Origin: an uncultured Rubrobacteraceae bacterium
GTDB lineage: Bacteria; Actinomycetota; Rubrobacteria; Rubrobacterales; Rubrobacteraceae
Assembly (NCBI GenBank): GCA_902805985.1
Contig: CADCUW010000205.1
Coordinates: 1-6,645 of the forward strand
Length of the DNA stretch: 6,645 nucleotides
Direction: 5' to 3'
The translations under genes and the position numbers were made by a program. Shown here one piece after another: positions 1 to 5,716 of this stretch. Numbering within the stretch: position 1 is the first letter of the stretch; every line of letters begins with the position of its first letter. Under the pieces are notes generated by a model that saw only the letters and a program-made list of their open reading frames with translations, made no database searches and had not been told where the DNA came from.

Positions 1-20
1 TGCCGCAGTACGGCCGCGTT

Positions 21-54
21 CGAACTTCTGAGAACCCCCTCAAGGCGAAGTTCG
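21..54 (-). repeat. 34-bp dyad repeat, copy A
   Basis: The ends form a perfect 8-bp inverted repeat, CGAACTTC at 21-28 and GAAGTTCG at 47-54, around an 18-base centre. Read on the minus strand, the unit aligns without gaps to 5879-5912 on the plus strand. Over the 7-base arms plus centre I count 27 of 32 matches. The two copies therefore lie in opposite orientations near the two ends of the window. Function is unknown. A protein-binding site, a terminator-like hairpin or a small dispersed repeat are all possible. Confidence 0.55.
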
Positions 55-70
55 CAGAATGATCCTTCTA

Positions 71-212
71 GAGACTGTCTGGAAAATCGGAATAGAGCCC
101 GAATCGAGGCTCCGAGGGCCACCAGGAGGGGACAAAGGACCCCGGATTTGGCCACTTCTTGCTGCCAAAGTCCCCTCGTCGAGAAGCCTTCGGGCATTTT
201 CCAGACAGTCTC
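71..212. mobile_element. MITE-like non-autonomous element
   Basis: The ends are perfect 17-bp inverted repeats, GAGACTGTCTGGAAAAT at 71-87 and ATTTTCCAGACAGTCTC at 196-212. They are flanked by TCTA on both sides (67-70 and 213-216), which fits a 4-bp target duplication. At 142 bp it has no room for a transposase and I see no gene in it. An inner dyad, GAGGGGAC at 126-133 with GTCCCCTC at 170-177, would help it fold into one long hairpin when transcribed. Its ends do not match those of the IS at 4743-5716, so a transposase outside this window must have moved it. End sequences of this kind are typical of IS5/IS4-superfamily elements, but the parent is not identified here. Confidence 0.75.
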
Positions 213-325
213 TCTACGACGTTAACGGTGCGAGCCGGAGGCGAGCCGCCCTGCCCTGTCGCGCGCGGTGCTTCGCCCCCGGCGCCTCCCCGGCACCGGC
301 CCGCCGCAGCGCGAGGGCGCAGGCG
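213..325 (-). other. gene-free 3' region of the c-di-GMP operon
   Basis: Together with 1-70 and the MITE, this fills the gap below the stop of the GAF-PAS-GGDEF gene. It contains a GC-rich hairpin, CGGTGC at 266-271 with GCACCG at 293-298 (21-base loop), and a short tandem repeat of GCGAGCCG at 230-237 and 241-248. No run of T follows the hairpin on the minus strand, so it is not a convincing intrinsic terminator. The MITE hairpin just beyond it might slow or end transcription. I see no gene in 1-325. Confidence 0.4.
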
Positions 326-1873
326 TCAGCTTTCGGCGCCGGCGGACACCTCCAGGCGCGCCTTGCCCGCGCGCTTGGCCCGGTACATCGCGGCGTCGGC
401 CTCGCGCAGGAGGTTGTGCGCCCCGCCCAAGGCCGCGGCGGGGGCGCCCAAGGCCACGCCTACGCTGGCCGTGACGCGCGCCTCCCGGCCCCCGACCTTG
501 AACGGCGACCGCATGGCCCGCAAGATCCGCCCGGCCACCTCCACCGCCTCGCTCCCGACCGCCGGTCCCTCCAGAAGTACGGCGAACTCGTCACCGCCTA
601 AGCGGGAGACCGTGTCGGGGGGCCGCACGCAACCCCGCAGACGCCCGGCGGCCGCCACGAGCAGCCCGTCGCCCGCCCCGTGGCCCAAGGAGTCGTTGAC
701 CGCCTTGAAGCCGTCGAGGTCGGCGTAGAGCACGGCGACCCCTCCCCCCCGCCGCGGAAGGCGCCCCAGGGCCTGCTCCAGGCGGTCGGAGAAGAGGCGG
801 CGGTTGGGCAGCCCGGTGAGGGGGTCGTGCAGCGCCAGGTGCTCGAGGCGCCGCTCCAGGGCCTTGCGCTCGGTCACGTCCGCCATCGCGCCGACCATCC
901 GCACCGCCACCCCCGTGGCCGCGTCGCGCACCACGTGGCCCCGGTCGACCACCTCCGAGTACCCGCCGTCGGCCCTGCGGAAGCGGTACTCGTCCGACCA
1001 CGCCTCCCCCCCGCCGGGGGCGAGCGTCTCCTCGAGGATCGAGAGCACTCGCCCCCTGTCTTCGGGGTGTAGGCGCTCCTCCCACCACCCCCCGTCAGTT
1101 CCCTCGTGGGCGGGATAGCCGAAGAGGGCCTCCGTCGCCCCGGCCCACCGCTGCGCGCCGCTCTTGACGTCGTTGTCCCAGATCGCCTCGTTCGTCGCCC
1201 GGGCGACGAGCCGGAAGCGCTCCTCGCTCTCCTCGAGCGCCCGGCCCCGCTCCTCGAGTTCAGCCACGGCGGCCTCCAGCCGGCCCGTGCGCTCCGCCAC
1301 CCGCCGCTCGAGGTCCTCGTTGAGCCTCTGGACGTCCTCCCGGGCCGCCCGCTCGCGCGCCAGGGCGCCCAGGGCCTCCAGCCGTCCGACCACCGCCTTG
1401 GCGAACGCCCGCAAGACGGCTAGGTTCTCATCGGGAAAAGCCCGGGGCCGGGTGTCCAAAAGGCAAAGGGAGCCTATGGCGTGTCCGCCCGAGGTTACCA
1501 GGGGCGTCCCCGCGTAGAAGCGGACGCCGTACCGGACGCGAAAGTGCTGGTCTTTGAACCGCTCCGCCGCCAGAAAGTCCTCCACGACGAGCGGCGCCTC
1601 AACCTCCACCACGTGTTGGCACATGCTGCGTTCGCGCGGGTCCTGCCTGGCCTCGGCGAGCTCGGCGGGCAGCTCTCCCGACCAGGCCCTGAAGTACTGG
1701 GCGCCCTCGGTGACGAGGTTGGCCATGCAAAGCTCCGCGCCGAAGATCTCCCGGGCGTCATCGACGAGCTCCTGGAGGACGCCATCGGCCTCGGGACGCA
1801 CGGCCCCGAGGCGCCCCAGCTCCGCCAAGCGATCGGCTTCCCGGCCGCCTACCTCTGGCGGGTCTTCAGGCAA
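326..1873 (-). CDS. GAF-PAS-GGDEF diguanylate cyclase
   Basis: This is a probable cytoplasmic sensor enzyme that makes c-di-GMP from two GTP. From the TTG start at 1873 it is 515 aa. A GAF domain spans about residues 14-167 (MCQHVVE, FYAGTPL and GSLCLLD motifs). A charged coiled coil follows at about 170-218, then a PAS domain at about 218-337 ending in DVTERK, then GGDEF at about 345-510. The GGDEF domain has DPLTGLPNR at 350-358, the DLD metal motif, an intact GGDEF at 426-430, and RPPD at 417-420, exactly five residues upstream. RPPD matches the RxxD product-inhibition site, so feedback control by c-di-GMP is expected. No membrane segment or signal peptide is visible. The frame stays open to an ATG at 1987, but the extra 38 residues are low-complexity Arg/Ser/Gly with no domain. 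The TTG has a good ribosome site and overlaps the stop of the upstream EAL gene, so the two are probably translationally coupled. The ligand sensed cannot be told. Confidence 0.9.
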   Translation of the reverse strand: MPEDPPEVGGREADRLAELGRLGAVRPEADGVLQELVDDAREIFGAELCMANLVTEGAQYFRAWSGELPAELAEARQDPRERSMCQHVVEVEAPLVVEDFLAAERFKDQHFRVRYGVRFYAGTPLVTSGGHAIGSLCLLDTRPRAFPDENLAVLRAFAKAVVGRLEALGALARERAAREDVQRLNEDLERRVAERTGRLEAAVAELEERGRALEESEERFRLVARATNEAIWDNDVKSGAQRWAGATEALFGYPAHEGTDGGWWEERLHPEDRGRVLSILEETLAPGGGEAWSDEYRFRRADGGYSEVVDRGHVVRDAATGVAVRMVGAMADVTERKALERRLEHLALHDPLTGLPNRRLFSDRLEQALGRLPRRGGGVAVLYADLDGFKAVNDSLGHGAGDGLLVAAAGRLRGCVRPPDTVSRLGGDEFAVLLEGPAVGSEAVEVAGRILRAMRSPFKVGGREARVTASVGVALGAPAAALGGAHNLLREADAAMYRAKRAGKARLEVSAGAES

Positions 1874-3287
1874 GCGGGCCTCCGCCGCCGTCTTTCGCCC
1901 CGATCGGTCCCCCGACCGGCTCCCCCGCAAAGAACCGGGCGAAGTCCTCGCCGGGAACCGGTCTCCCGAGGTAGAACCCCTGGGCAAGGTCGCAGGCCAG
2001 CTCGCGCAGGCGCGCGAGCTGGCCTTCGGTCTCCACCCCTTCGGCCACGGTCAGGAGGCCCAGGGCGCGCGCGAGGGCGACCGTCGCGGAGACTATCGCC
2101 CCGCCCCCGGCGTCCTCGCCCAGCACCGCGACGAAGGAGCGGTCGATCTTGAGGTGGTCCACGGGCAGCCTGTTAAGGTAGGAGAGCGAGGAGTAGCCGG
2201 TGCCGAAGTCGTCTATGGCCAACCTCACGCCGAGGCTCTTCAACCGCCGCAGGGCGGCGAGGTTGGCGGGGGCGTCCTCCATAAGGGCGCTCTCGGTGAT
2301 CTCGAGCACCAAACCCGCGGGCGCGAGGCCCGTCTTCGCCAGGGCGTCGCGGACCCCCCCGACGAGGCCGGGATCGCGGAACTGGCGCGCGGAGAGGTTG
2401 ACGTTGACCTCGAACGGGCGCCCACTTGCGTGCCGAAGCTGCCACTCGCGCGCTTGCCGGCAGGCCTCCTCTAGCACCCACCGCCCCATCGGGACTATGA
2501 GACCGGTCTCCTCGGCGGCCGGGACGAAATCGGCGGGGGGCCTCAGGCCGCGCTCCGGGTGCCTCCAGCGCACGAGCGCCTCCGCCCCCATCACCTCACC
2601 GGTCATCAGGTCCACCTTGGGCTGGTAGTGCAGCTCGAACTCCCCACGCTCGACGGCCCTCCTCAGGTCGCCCTCGAGCTCCAAGCGCTCCAGGGAACGC
2701 CCGCGCGAGGAGGGGTCGAAGGGCTCGTGGCGGTCCTTGCCCGCACCCTTGGCCCGGTACATCGCGGCGTCCGCGTCCCGCAGGAGCCTCTCGGCGCCGG
2801 CTCCGCCGTCCTCGCCGGGACCGCCGAGGACGGAGCCTACGCTGACCGTCGCGAACACCTCGCGGCCGCCGAGGGCGAAGGGGGCCCTCGAGTCCCGCAC
2901 GATCCTTTCGGCGACCTCGGCGGCGGCGTCCGTGGCGCCGTCAGTGCCTTCGAGGAGCACGGCGAACTCGTCCCCGCCGAAGCGTGCCACGAGGGCGCCG
3001 GGGGGCGCGCAACGCCCCAGGCGCTTCGCCGCCTCCACGAGCATCCGGTCCCCAGCCTCGTGGCCGAAGGAGTCGTTGACGTACCTGAAGTTGTCCAGGT
3101 CGAGGTAGAGCACCGCGACCGGGCCCTGGCCCCCCGCCGCGCGCCGGAGGGCGTCGCCGAGGCGCTCGGCGAACGACGCCCGGTTGGGCAGCCCCGTCAG
3201 GGGATCACGGAAGGCCAGGTAGGAGAGCCTGTCCTCGAGCTCCTTGCGCCCGGTGACGTCCTCGATGATGAGCGCCACCTCGCGCAC
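1866..3287 (-). CDS. GGDEF-EAL half of a frameshifted PAS-GGDEF-EAL protein
   Basis: This part would make and/or degrade c-di-GMP. The frame is open from 3503, but real homology begins only at about 3290 (SVREVALIIEDVTGRKELE, the end of a PAS domain). The preceding residues in this frame are an Arg/Gly/Ala-rich shadow of the PAS region. The GGDEF domain has DPLTGLPNR and an intact RFGGDEF. In the product-inhibition position it reads PPGA, so the RxxD site is missing. The EAL domain follows with EAL, NLSARQF, EITES, DDFGTGYSS, KIDRSF, AEGVE and AQGF, so every catalytic and metal-binding position I can check is present and phosphodiesterase activity is likely. Restoring one base at the G run would join it to the PAS half (3197-3676) as one protein of about 603 aa. 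If translated alone, GTG at 3287 or 3278 could serve, with the purine-rich GAGGGGGGAG just upstream as ribosome site. The chosen start is thus conditional. The gene is coupled to the downstream diguanylate cyclase. Confidence 0.75.
   Translation of the reverse strand: MREVALIIEDVTGRKELEDRLSYLAFRDPLTGLPNRASFAERLGDALRRAAGGQGPVAVLYLDLDNFRYVNDSFGHEAGDRMLVEAAKRLGRCAPPGALVARFGGDEFAVLLEGTDGATDAAAEVAERIVRDSRAPFALGGREVFATVSVGSVLGGPGEDGGAGAERLLRDADAAMYRAKGAGKDRHEPFDPSSRGRSLERLELEGDLRRAVERGEFELHYQPKVDLMTGEVMGAEALVRWRHPERGLRPPADFVPAAEETGLIVPMGRWVLEEACRQAREWQLRHASGRPFEVNVNLSARQFRDPGLVGGVRDALAKTGLAPAGLVLEITESALMEDAPANLAALRRLKSLGVRLAIDDFGTGYSSLSYLNRLPVDHLKIDRSFVAVLGEDAGGGAIVSATVALARALGLLTVAEGVETEGQLARLRELACDLAQGFYLGRPVPGEDFARFFAGEPVGGPIGAKDGGGGPLA
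1871..1883 (-). promoter_or_regulatory. Shine-Dalgarno and TTG start inside the upstream gene end
   Basis: On the minus strand GGAGG (1883-1879) is followed after five bases by TTG (1873-1871). The upstream EAL gene ends with TGA at 1868-1866, so the two genes overlap as TTGCCTGA. This layout is typical of stop-start translational coupling. It is the best reason to start the GAF-PAS-GGDEF protein here rather than at the ATG at 1987. A second TTG at 1828 is possible but would start at the edge of the GAF domain and has a poorer ribosome site. Confidence 0.65.
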
Positions 3288-3676
3288 GCTCCCCCCTCGT
3301 CCTTCACCGGGTAGACGAATGGCTGCAGCCAGCGCGGCTGGCCCGGACGTCCCGCCTTCTCCGGGTCGTAGAACAAGGGGGGCGGGGCGGCGGCCTCCCC
3401 GGCCACGCCCCTCTTGACGTAGGGGACGAGCCCCGTGGCGCGCAGCTGCTCGTCGTCGAACACGTTGTGGCCCTCGGGCTCCTCGCCTTCCTTGAGGTTC
3501 CAAAGCTCGTCCCAGGAGGCGTTCGCGAGCAGCGAGGTGCCGTCGGGGGCGAAGACGTGGATGGAGAGCGGGGCCTGCTCGATGACCGTCCGGTAGCGCC
3601 TCTCCGAGGCGAGCAGTTCCTCGTTGGCCCGCCGAAGGTCGGCGCGCTCCCCGTCGTTGGCGTTTGCTCCCACCAT
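3197..3676 (-). CDS. PAS sensor half of the frameshifted PAS-GGDEF-EAL gene
   Basis: This is the N-terminal part of the bifunctional c-di-GMP protein. It begins at ATG 3676, with an in-frame TAG two codons upstream, so the start cannot be much earlier. GTG at 3673 is the only close alternative, and no strong Shine-Dalgarno is visible. Residues 1-30 look like a short coiled-coil linker (ADLRRANEELLASERRY). The PAS domain follows at about 28-129, with YRTVIEQAPLSIHVFAPDGT and a C-terminal WLQPFVYPVKDEGG strand. True PAS sequence stops at residue 128-129, at the six-G run (3291-3296). Beyond it the frame gives 30 unrelated Arg/Ser-rich residues and a stop at 3197. The PAS C-terminus (SVREVALIIEDVTGRK) continues one frame away in the GGDEF-EAL part. 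The whole locus 1866-3676 is therefore one ancestral gene with a frame change. Alone, this half would be a PAS domain with no output. Confidence 0.7.
   Translation of the reverse strand: MVGANANDGERADLRRANEELLASERRYRTVIEQAPLSIHVFAPDGTSLLANASWDELWNLKEGEEPEGHNVFDDEQLRATGLVPYVKRGVAGEAAAPPPLFYDPEKAGRPGQPRWLQPFVYPVKDEGGACARWRSSSRTSPGARSSRTGSPTWPSVIP
3290..3296 (-). other. six-G run: frame break and slippery heptamer
   Basis: On the minus strand the codons read GAG GGG GGA, where the heptamer G GGG GGA fits X XXY YYZ in the PAS frame. A -1 slip here gives GGG GGG and then AGC GTG CGC GAG, exactly the frame of the GGDEF-EAL part. One extra G, or two fewer, would also fuse the frames. The site could thus be a true mutation, a slipped-strand (phase-variable) tract, a programmed -1 frameshift or a sequencing error. 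A weak stem downstream (GAGCG with CGCTC, 3291-3287 pairing about 12 bases on) gives little support for programmed frameshifting. Confidence 0.6.
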
Positions 3677-4064
3677 CCCATTCTAGTGCCCTCTCGGTGG
3701 CGTGCTGTGGCAGCGAGCACGCTTCGCGCCGTCCGCCAATCTTGTCCTCTCCTACCCGCTATCGGCGGCGCGACGGTCGCCGTCGGGGCGGGGAACGGGG
3801 TGCCGAGCGAAACCCGAACGCGGGGTACCCGCGCACGGCCGGAGGGCCGGAGCGCGGGCCTTGGGTCGGATGGGGCCACGTGGCTCGCTGGCGTCCATTT
3901 TCGCGCATCTTTATGCGGTACCACAATATGTAGTGTCGCCTCGTATGCCTCTTACAGGCCCGTGAATGCCCCTGGGAGCTACGGCGGTCTGTTTATGCGG
4001 GATCCTGAATCCGACTTTCGGAGAATTTACCTTCCACGCACCAAACTCGGCCAATAATGGCGCA

Positions 4065-4078
4065 CCGCATGGCTGCGG
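4065..4078. repeat. small hairpin with GCATGGCT-type loop, copy 1
   Basis: CCGCA at 4065-4069 pairs with TGCGG at 4074-4078 around a 4-base loop. The segment CGCATGGCTG (4066-4075) recurs exactly at 4189-4198, where it is again the top of a hairpin. Taken alone this is a short dyad in a GC-rich genome; the repetition makes it notable. Confidence 0.4.
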
Positions 4079-4095
4079 CGGGCGTGGCGGAAACC

Positions 4096-4138
4096 CCGAA
4101 ACTTTCCCGCCGGTCGGAGTGACGCGGGAAAGTTTCGG
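4096..4138. repeat. perfect 15-bp inverted repeat
   Basis: CCGAAACTTTCCCGC at 4096-4110 and GCGGGAAAGTTTCGG at 4124-4138 are perfect complements around a 13-base loop (4111-4123). It could be a bidirectional terminator hairpin between the converging ends of something now lost, a dimeric protein-binding site, or two abutting ends of a vanished mobile element. There is no T run right after either arm, and no active gene ends next to it: the MFS fragment ends 131 bases away. Role unknown. Confidence 0.65.
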
Positions 4139-4172
4139 AAGTGGCATTTATTCCGTCCCACGCACAGACCGA

Positions 4173-4211
4173 CTCACTAACCCTGCGACGCATGGCTGTC
4201 GCAGTGGTGAG
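4173..4211. repeat. 39-base two-tier hairpin, copy 2 of the CGCATGGCTG loop
   Basis: An inner perfect 7-bp stem, CTGCGAC at 4183-4189 and GTCGCAG at 4198-4204, closes an 8-base loop. A three-base bulge (4180-4182) is followed by an outer stem, CTCACTA at 4173-4179 with TGGTGAG at 4205-4211 (one G-T pair). Such two-tier stems are common in structured RNAs and in ends of single-strand transposons. Neither can be proved from sequence alone. Confidence 0.5.
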
Positions 4212-4268
4212 AAGGTTTTCGGGCAAGGGCATGGCCCCGAACGGTGCCAAAACCGGGATGCGGCGGGG

Positions 4269-4742
4269 TCAGGCGGTCCGAGGGGGCGCCTGCTTCCCGT
4301 CGTGGGCGAGCAAGACGAGCACGAGGATGCCGGCGGCGACGTAGGCTCCTCCCTGTACCACCAACACCGGCACGACGCCGACCGCGTCCCCCAACGCGCC
4401 CCCGAGTAAGGTGCCGGCCAGCATTAGGAGCGCCTGGGTGGTCCCCAGGGCGCCGAAGACGCGGCCCCGGAAGCGGTCCTCGGCGGACGTCTGCAGCAGC
4501 GTCTGGAGCCCCGCGAGCATCCCCGCCGCCGGGATGCCGACGAGCACGAACAGCGCCAATCCCACGGCTATGCTCTGTACGAAGGACGGGTAGACGAAGA
4601 TCGCCAGGTCGACCAGCCCGAACAGGACGGCGCCCAGCCCGAGCAGGCGCGGCGGCGAAAGCCTGGCCGCCGCGGATCCCACGACGAGGCCGCCCAAGAC
4701 GCCGCCGACCGCCTGGGCGCTCATGAGCCACCCTAACTCTAG
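4269..4742 (-). pseudogene. 3' half of an MFS transporter gene, cut by the IS
   Basis: This is the C-terminal half of a major facilitator superfamily transporter, probably a drug/siderophore-exporter-like (MFS_3) type. The longest ATG frame starts at 4724 (151 aa). The same frame continues upstream as LELGWL right to the IS boundary at 4742, so the ATG is an internal Met, not the start. Hydrophobic helices lie at about residues 1-20, 27-45, 49-72, 91-112 and 116-140. The conserved DRFRGRVFG loop sits at 83-91. This matches helices 7-12 of a usual 12-helix, 400-aa protein. Helices 1-6 are missing: across the IS, 5720-5933 holds no MFS sequence. The gene must be inactive, and its loss involved more than a clean insertion. 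Substrate unknown. Confidence 0.85.
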
Positions 4743-4773
4743 ATGTGTGTTGCGAGGTTTGCCTGTAAAACGG

Positions 4774-4814
4774 GGGCCATCCGAACCCTCGGCGAAAGGA
4801 ACCTCGGATGGCCC
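4774..4814 (+). promoter_or_regulatory. hairpin hiding the transposase start codon
   Basis: GGGCCATCCGA at 4774-4784 and TCGGATGGCCC at 4804-4814 form a perfect 11-bp stem with a 19-base loop. The ATG at 4808-4810 lies within the right arm, and the likely ribosome site GAAAGGA (4794-4800) lies in the loop. In an RNA that starts upstream of the IS end, the start would be folded away; an RNA starting inside the stem would escape. Protection of this kind against read-through expression is known for some IS (IS10, IS50). Here it is inferred. Confidence 0.65.
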
Positions 4815-5698
4815 ACTCCCACACTACCCCAACGTCGGCGTCCCTGGAAGAGGCTGTGACCGTGCTGTTCTGCCTCATAGACGACACTTACGCCCTCCTC
4901 AACCCGCGCGGGAACATGTACGGCTCGCTCAAGCGGCTCTCGGACTCGGAGGTGCTTACCCTCGCCCTCATCCAGCAGTTGCGGGGCGTGGAGAGTGAGC
5001 GTTCGTTTCTGCGGGACGCCGAGAGGTTCTTCGCCCACCTCTTCCCGGGCGTGGTGGGCCTGCACCCTTCCTCGTTGCACCGCCGCGTGAGGAGGCTGCG
5101 CCGCTTCCTGGAGCCTTTGAGGCGCGCGGTGCTGGGGGAGCTGGTAGGCGATCCCGAGACGCTGGTAGTGGACTCGACGCTGCTTTCGGTGTTGCACCCC
5201 AGGCAGGTCCCCCAGTCGGCCGGCTTCGGGGGCGCGGCGTGGGCCGTGTGGGGCTCGTTCGCCGTCTATGGGGTGAAGCTGCACCTGCTCTGCACCACCA
5301 ACCGGGTACCCCTCTCCTACGAGTTGACCGCCGCCAACGCAGCGGACGTGCTCCTGGTGCGCCAACTCCTGGCGGAGGCGGGCCTTGGAGAGGACGGCGT
5401 CGCCAGGAGGCTCTTTGGGGACCTCGCTTACCGAAGCGGCCCGCTCGGCGAGGAGCTGGCCGAGAGGGCGGTGCTGCTCCGGGCCGAGCGAGCGGATCGC
5501 AGGCCCCACGTCCGCCAGCAGGTGGAGGTGTGCTTCGCCGCACTCAAGGGCGTCTTCGGGATGGGCAGGACGTTGGCCAAGACGCTGGTGGGTCTGGCGA
5601 CCAGGGTCGCCGCGAAGGTGGCCGCCTACACTTACGGCTTCTACGTCAACCGCCTGCTGGGCAGGTCGCAGGGGCGCATCAAGGAGCTGTGGGCCTGA
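4808..5698 (+). CDS. DDE transposase of the IS (IS4 superfamily, IS982/IS5-like)
   Basis: This 296-aa protein cuts and joins the ends of the IS. The N-terminal third (VTVLFCLIDDTYALL, then LSDSEVLTLALIQQLRG) looks like the DNA-binding part of IS982-type enzymes. The catalytic triad can be read as D122 (VVDST), D205 (LFGDLAYRS) and E240 (RQQVEVCFAALK). R236, E240 and K247 have the R(3)E(6)K spacing of the IS4-superfamily signature. YGVKLHLL at 154-161 and the TAANAAD strand are also typical. Length and motifs are full, so it is probably active. It starts at ATG 4808 with GAAAGGA seven bases upstream, inside the hairpin described separately. The family name is from memory of motifs; IS5-type is the alternative, and CTAG fits the YTAR target of that group. 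Confidence 0.9.
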   Translation: MAHSHTTPTSASLEEAVTVLFCLIDDTYALLNPRGNMYGSLKRLSDSEVLTLALIQQLRGVESERSFLRDAERFFAHLFPGVVGLHPSSLHRRVRRLRRFLEPLRRAVLGELVGDPETLVVDSTLLSVLHPRQVPQSAGFGGAAWAVWGSFAVYGVKLHLLCTTNRVPLSYELTAANAADVLLVRQLLAEAGLGEDGVARRLFGDLAYRSGPLGEELAERAVLLRAERADRRPHVRQQVEVCFAALKGVFGMGRTLAKTLVGLATRVAAKVAAYTYGFYVNRLLGRSQGRIKELWA

Positions 5699-5716
5699 GA
5701 TCCTCGCAACACTCAT

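Larger units (their letters stand above)
3677..4268. other. 592-bp gene-free region with an AT-richer, hairpin-rich right part
   Basis: No reading frame here looks like a protein. Frames of 60-150 codons exist on both strands but have no domain, no conserved pattern and no ribosome site. The left part (3677-3890) has the GC content of the genome. From about 3900 the sequence is poorer in GC: 3901-3960 is 31 of 60 and 4021-4080 is 35 of 60 by hand count. It carries the hairpins listed separately, plus a small one at 3904-3917 (CGCAT, loop CTTT, ATGCG) and a 9-base direct repeat TTTATGCGG at 3910-3918 and 3992-4000. It should contain the promoter of the minus-strand c-di-GMP operon. TAGAAT at 3685-3680 is a good -10 box, but no matching -35 was found. 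The AT-richer part may be the remains of a mobile element or a small RNA. Confidence 0.5.
4743..5716 (+). mobile_element. insertion sequence, IS982/IS5-like, about 974 bp
   Basis: The left end ATGTGTGTTGCGAGG (4743-4757) and the right end CCTCGCAACACTCAT (5702-5716) are inverted repeats with 14 of 15 matches. Both are flanked by CTAG (4739-4742 and 5717-5720), which could be a 4-bp target duplication or could extend the terminal repeats to 18-19 bp. The element holds one transposase gene reading left to right, and looks intact. It cuts an MFS gene on its left. On its right is unrelated non-coding DNA, so the matching CTAG flanks may not come from a single insertion event. Confidence 0.85.

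Noticed and set aside
266..298. Intrinsic terminator after the diguanylate cyclase gene
   Set aside because: The 6-bp stem has a 21-base loop and no T run follows it on the minus strand.
1874..1987. ATG at 1987 as the start of the GAF-PAS-GGDEF protein
   Set aside because: The added 38 residues carry no domain and overlap the conserved end of the EAL gene. TTG 1873 has GGAGG at good spacing and a stop-start overlap.
1554..2474. Long plus-strand open frames opposite the GGDEF and EAL coding regions (also 59-728, 1481-2152, 2559-3314)
   Set aside because: The minus strand carries unmistakable GAF, PAS, GGDEF and EAL motifs over the same span. The plus-strand products are low-complexity Arg/Ser/Pro/Ala sequences.
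3673..3685. TAGAAT close before ATG 3676, suggesting a leaderless transcript from GTG 3673
   Set aside because: The -10 box is good, but no TTGACA-like -35 lies 16-19 bases upstream, so it is not listed as a promoter.
3911..4409. Small open frames of 78-147 codons on both strands in the AT-richer gap
   Set aside because: They overlap the hairpins, have no ribosome site, and show no recognisable domain or membrane pattern. The longest one runs into the MFS fragment on the opposite strand.
4739..5716. A 325-codon open frame on the minus strand, as long as the IS itself
   Set aside because: It is antisense to a transposase with a clear catalytic triad and conserved motifs. Its product is rich in His/Pro/Arg/Gln and shows no domain. 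In GC-rich DNA such long antisense frames are common.
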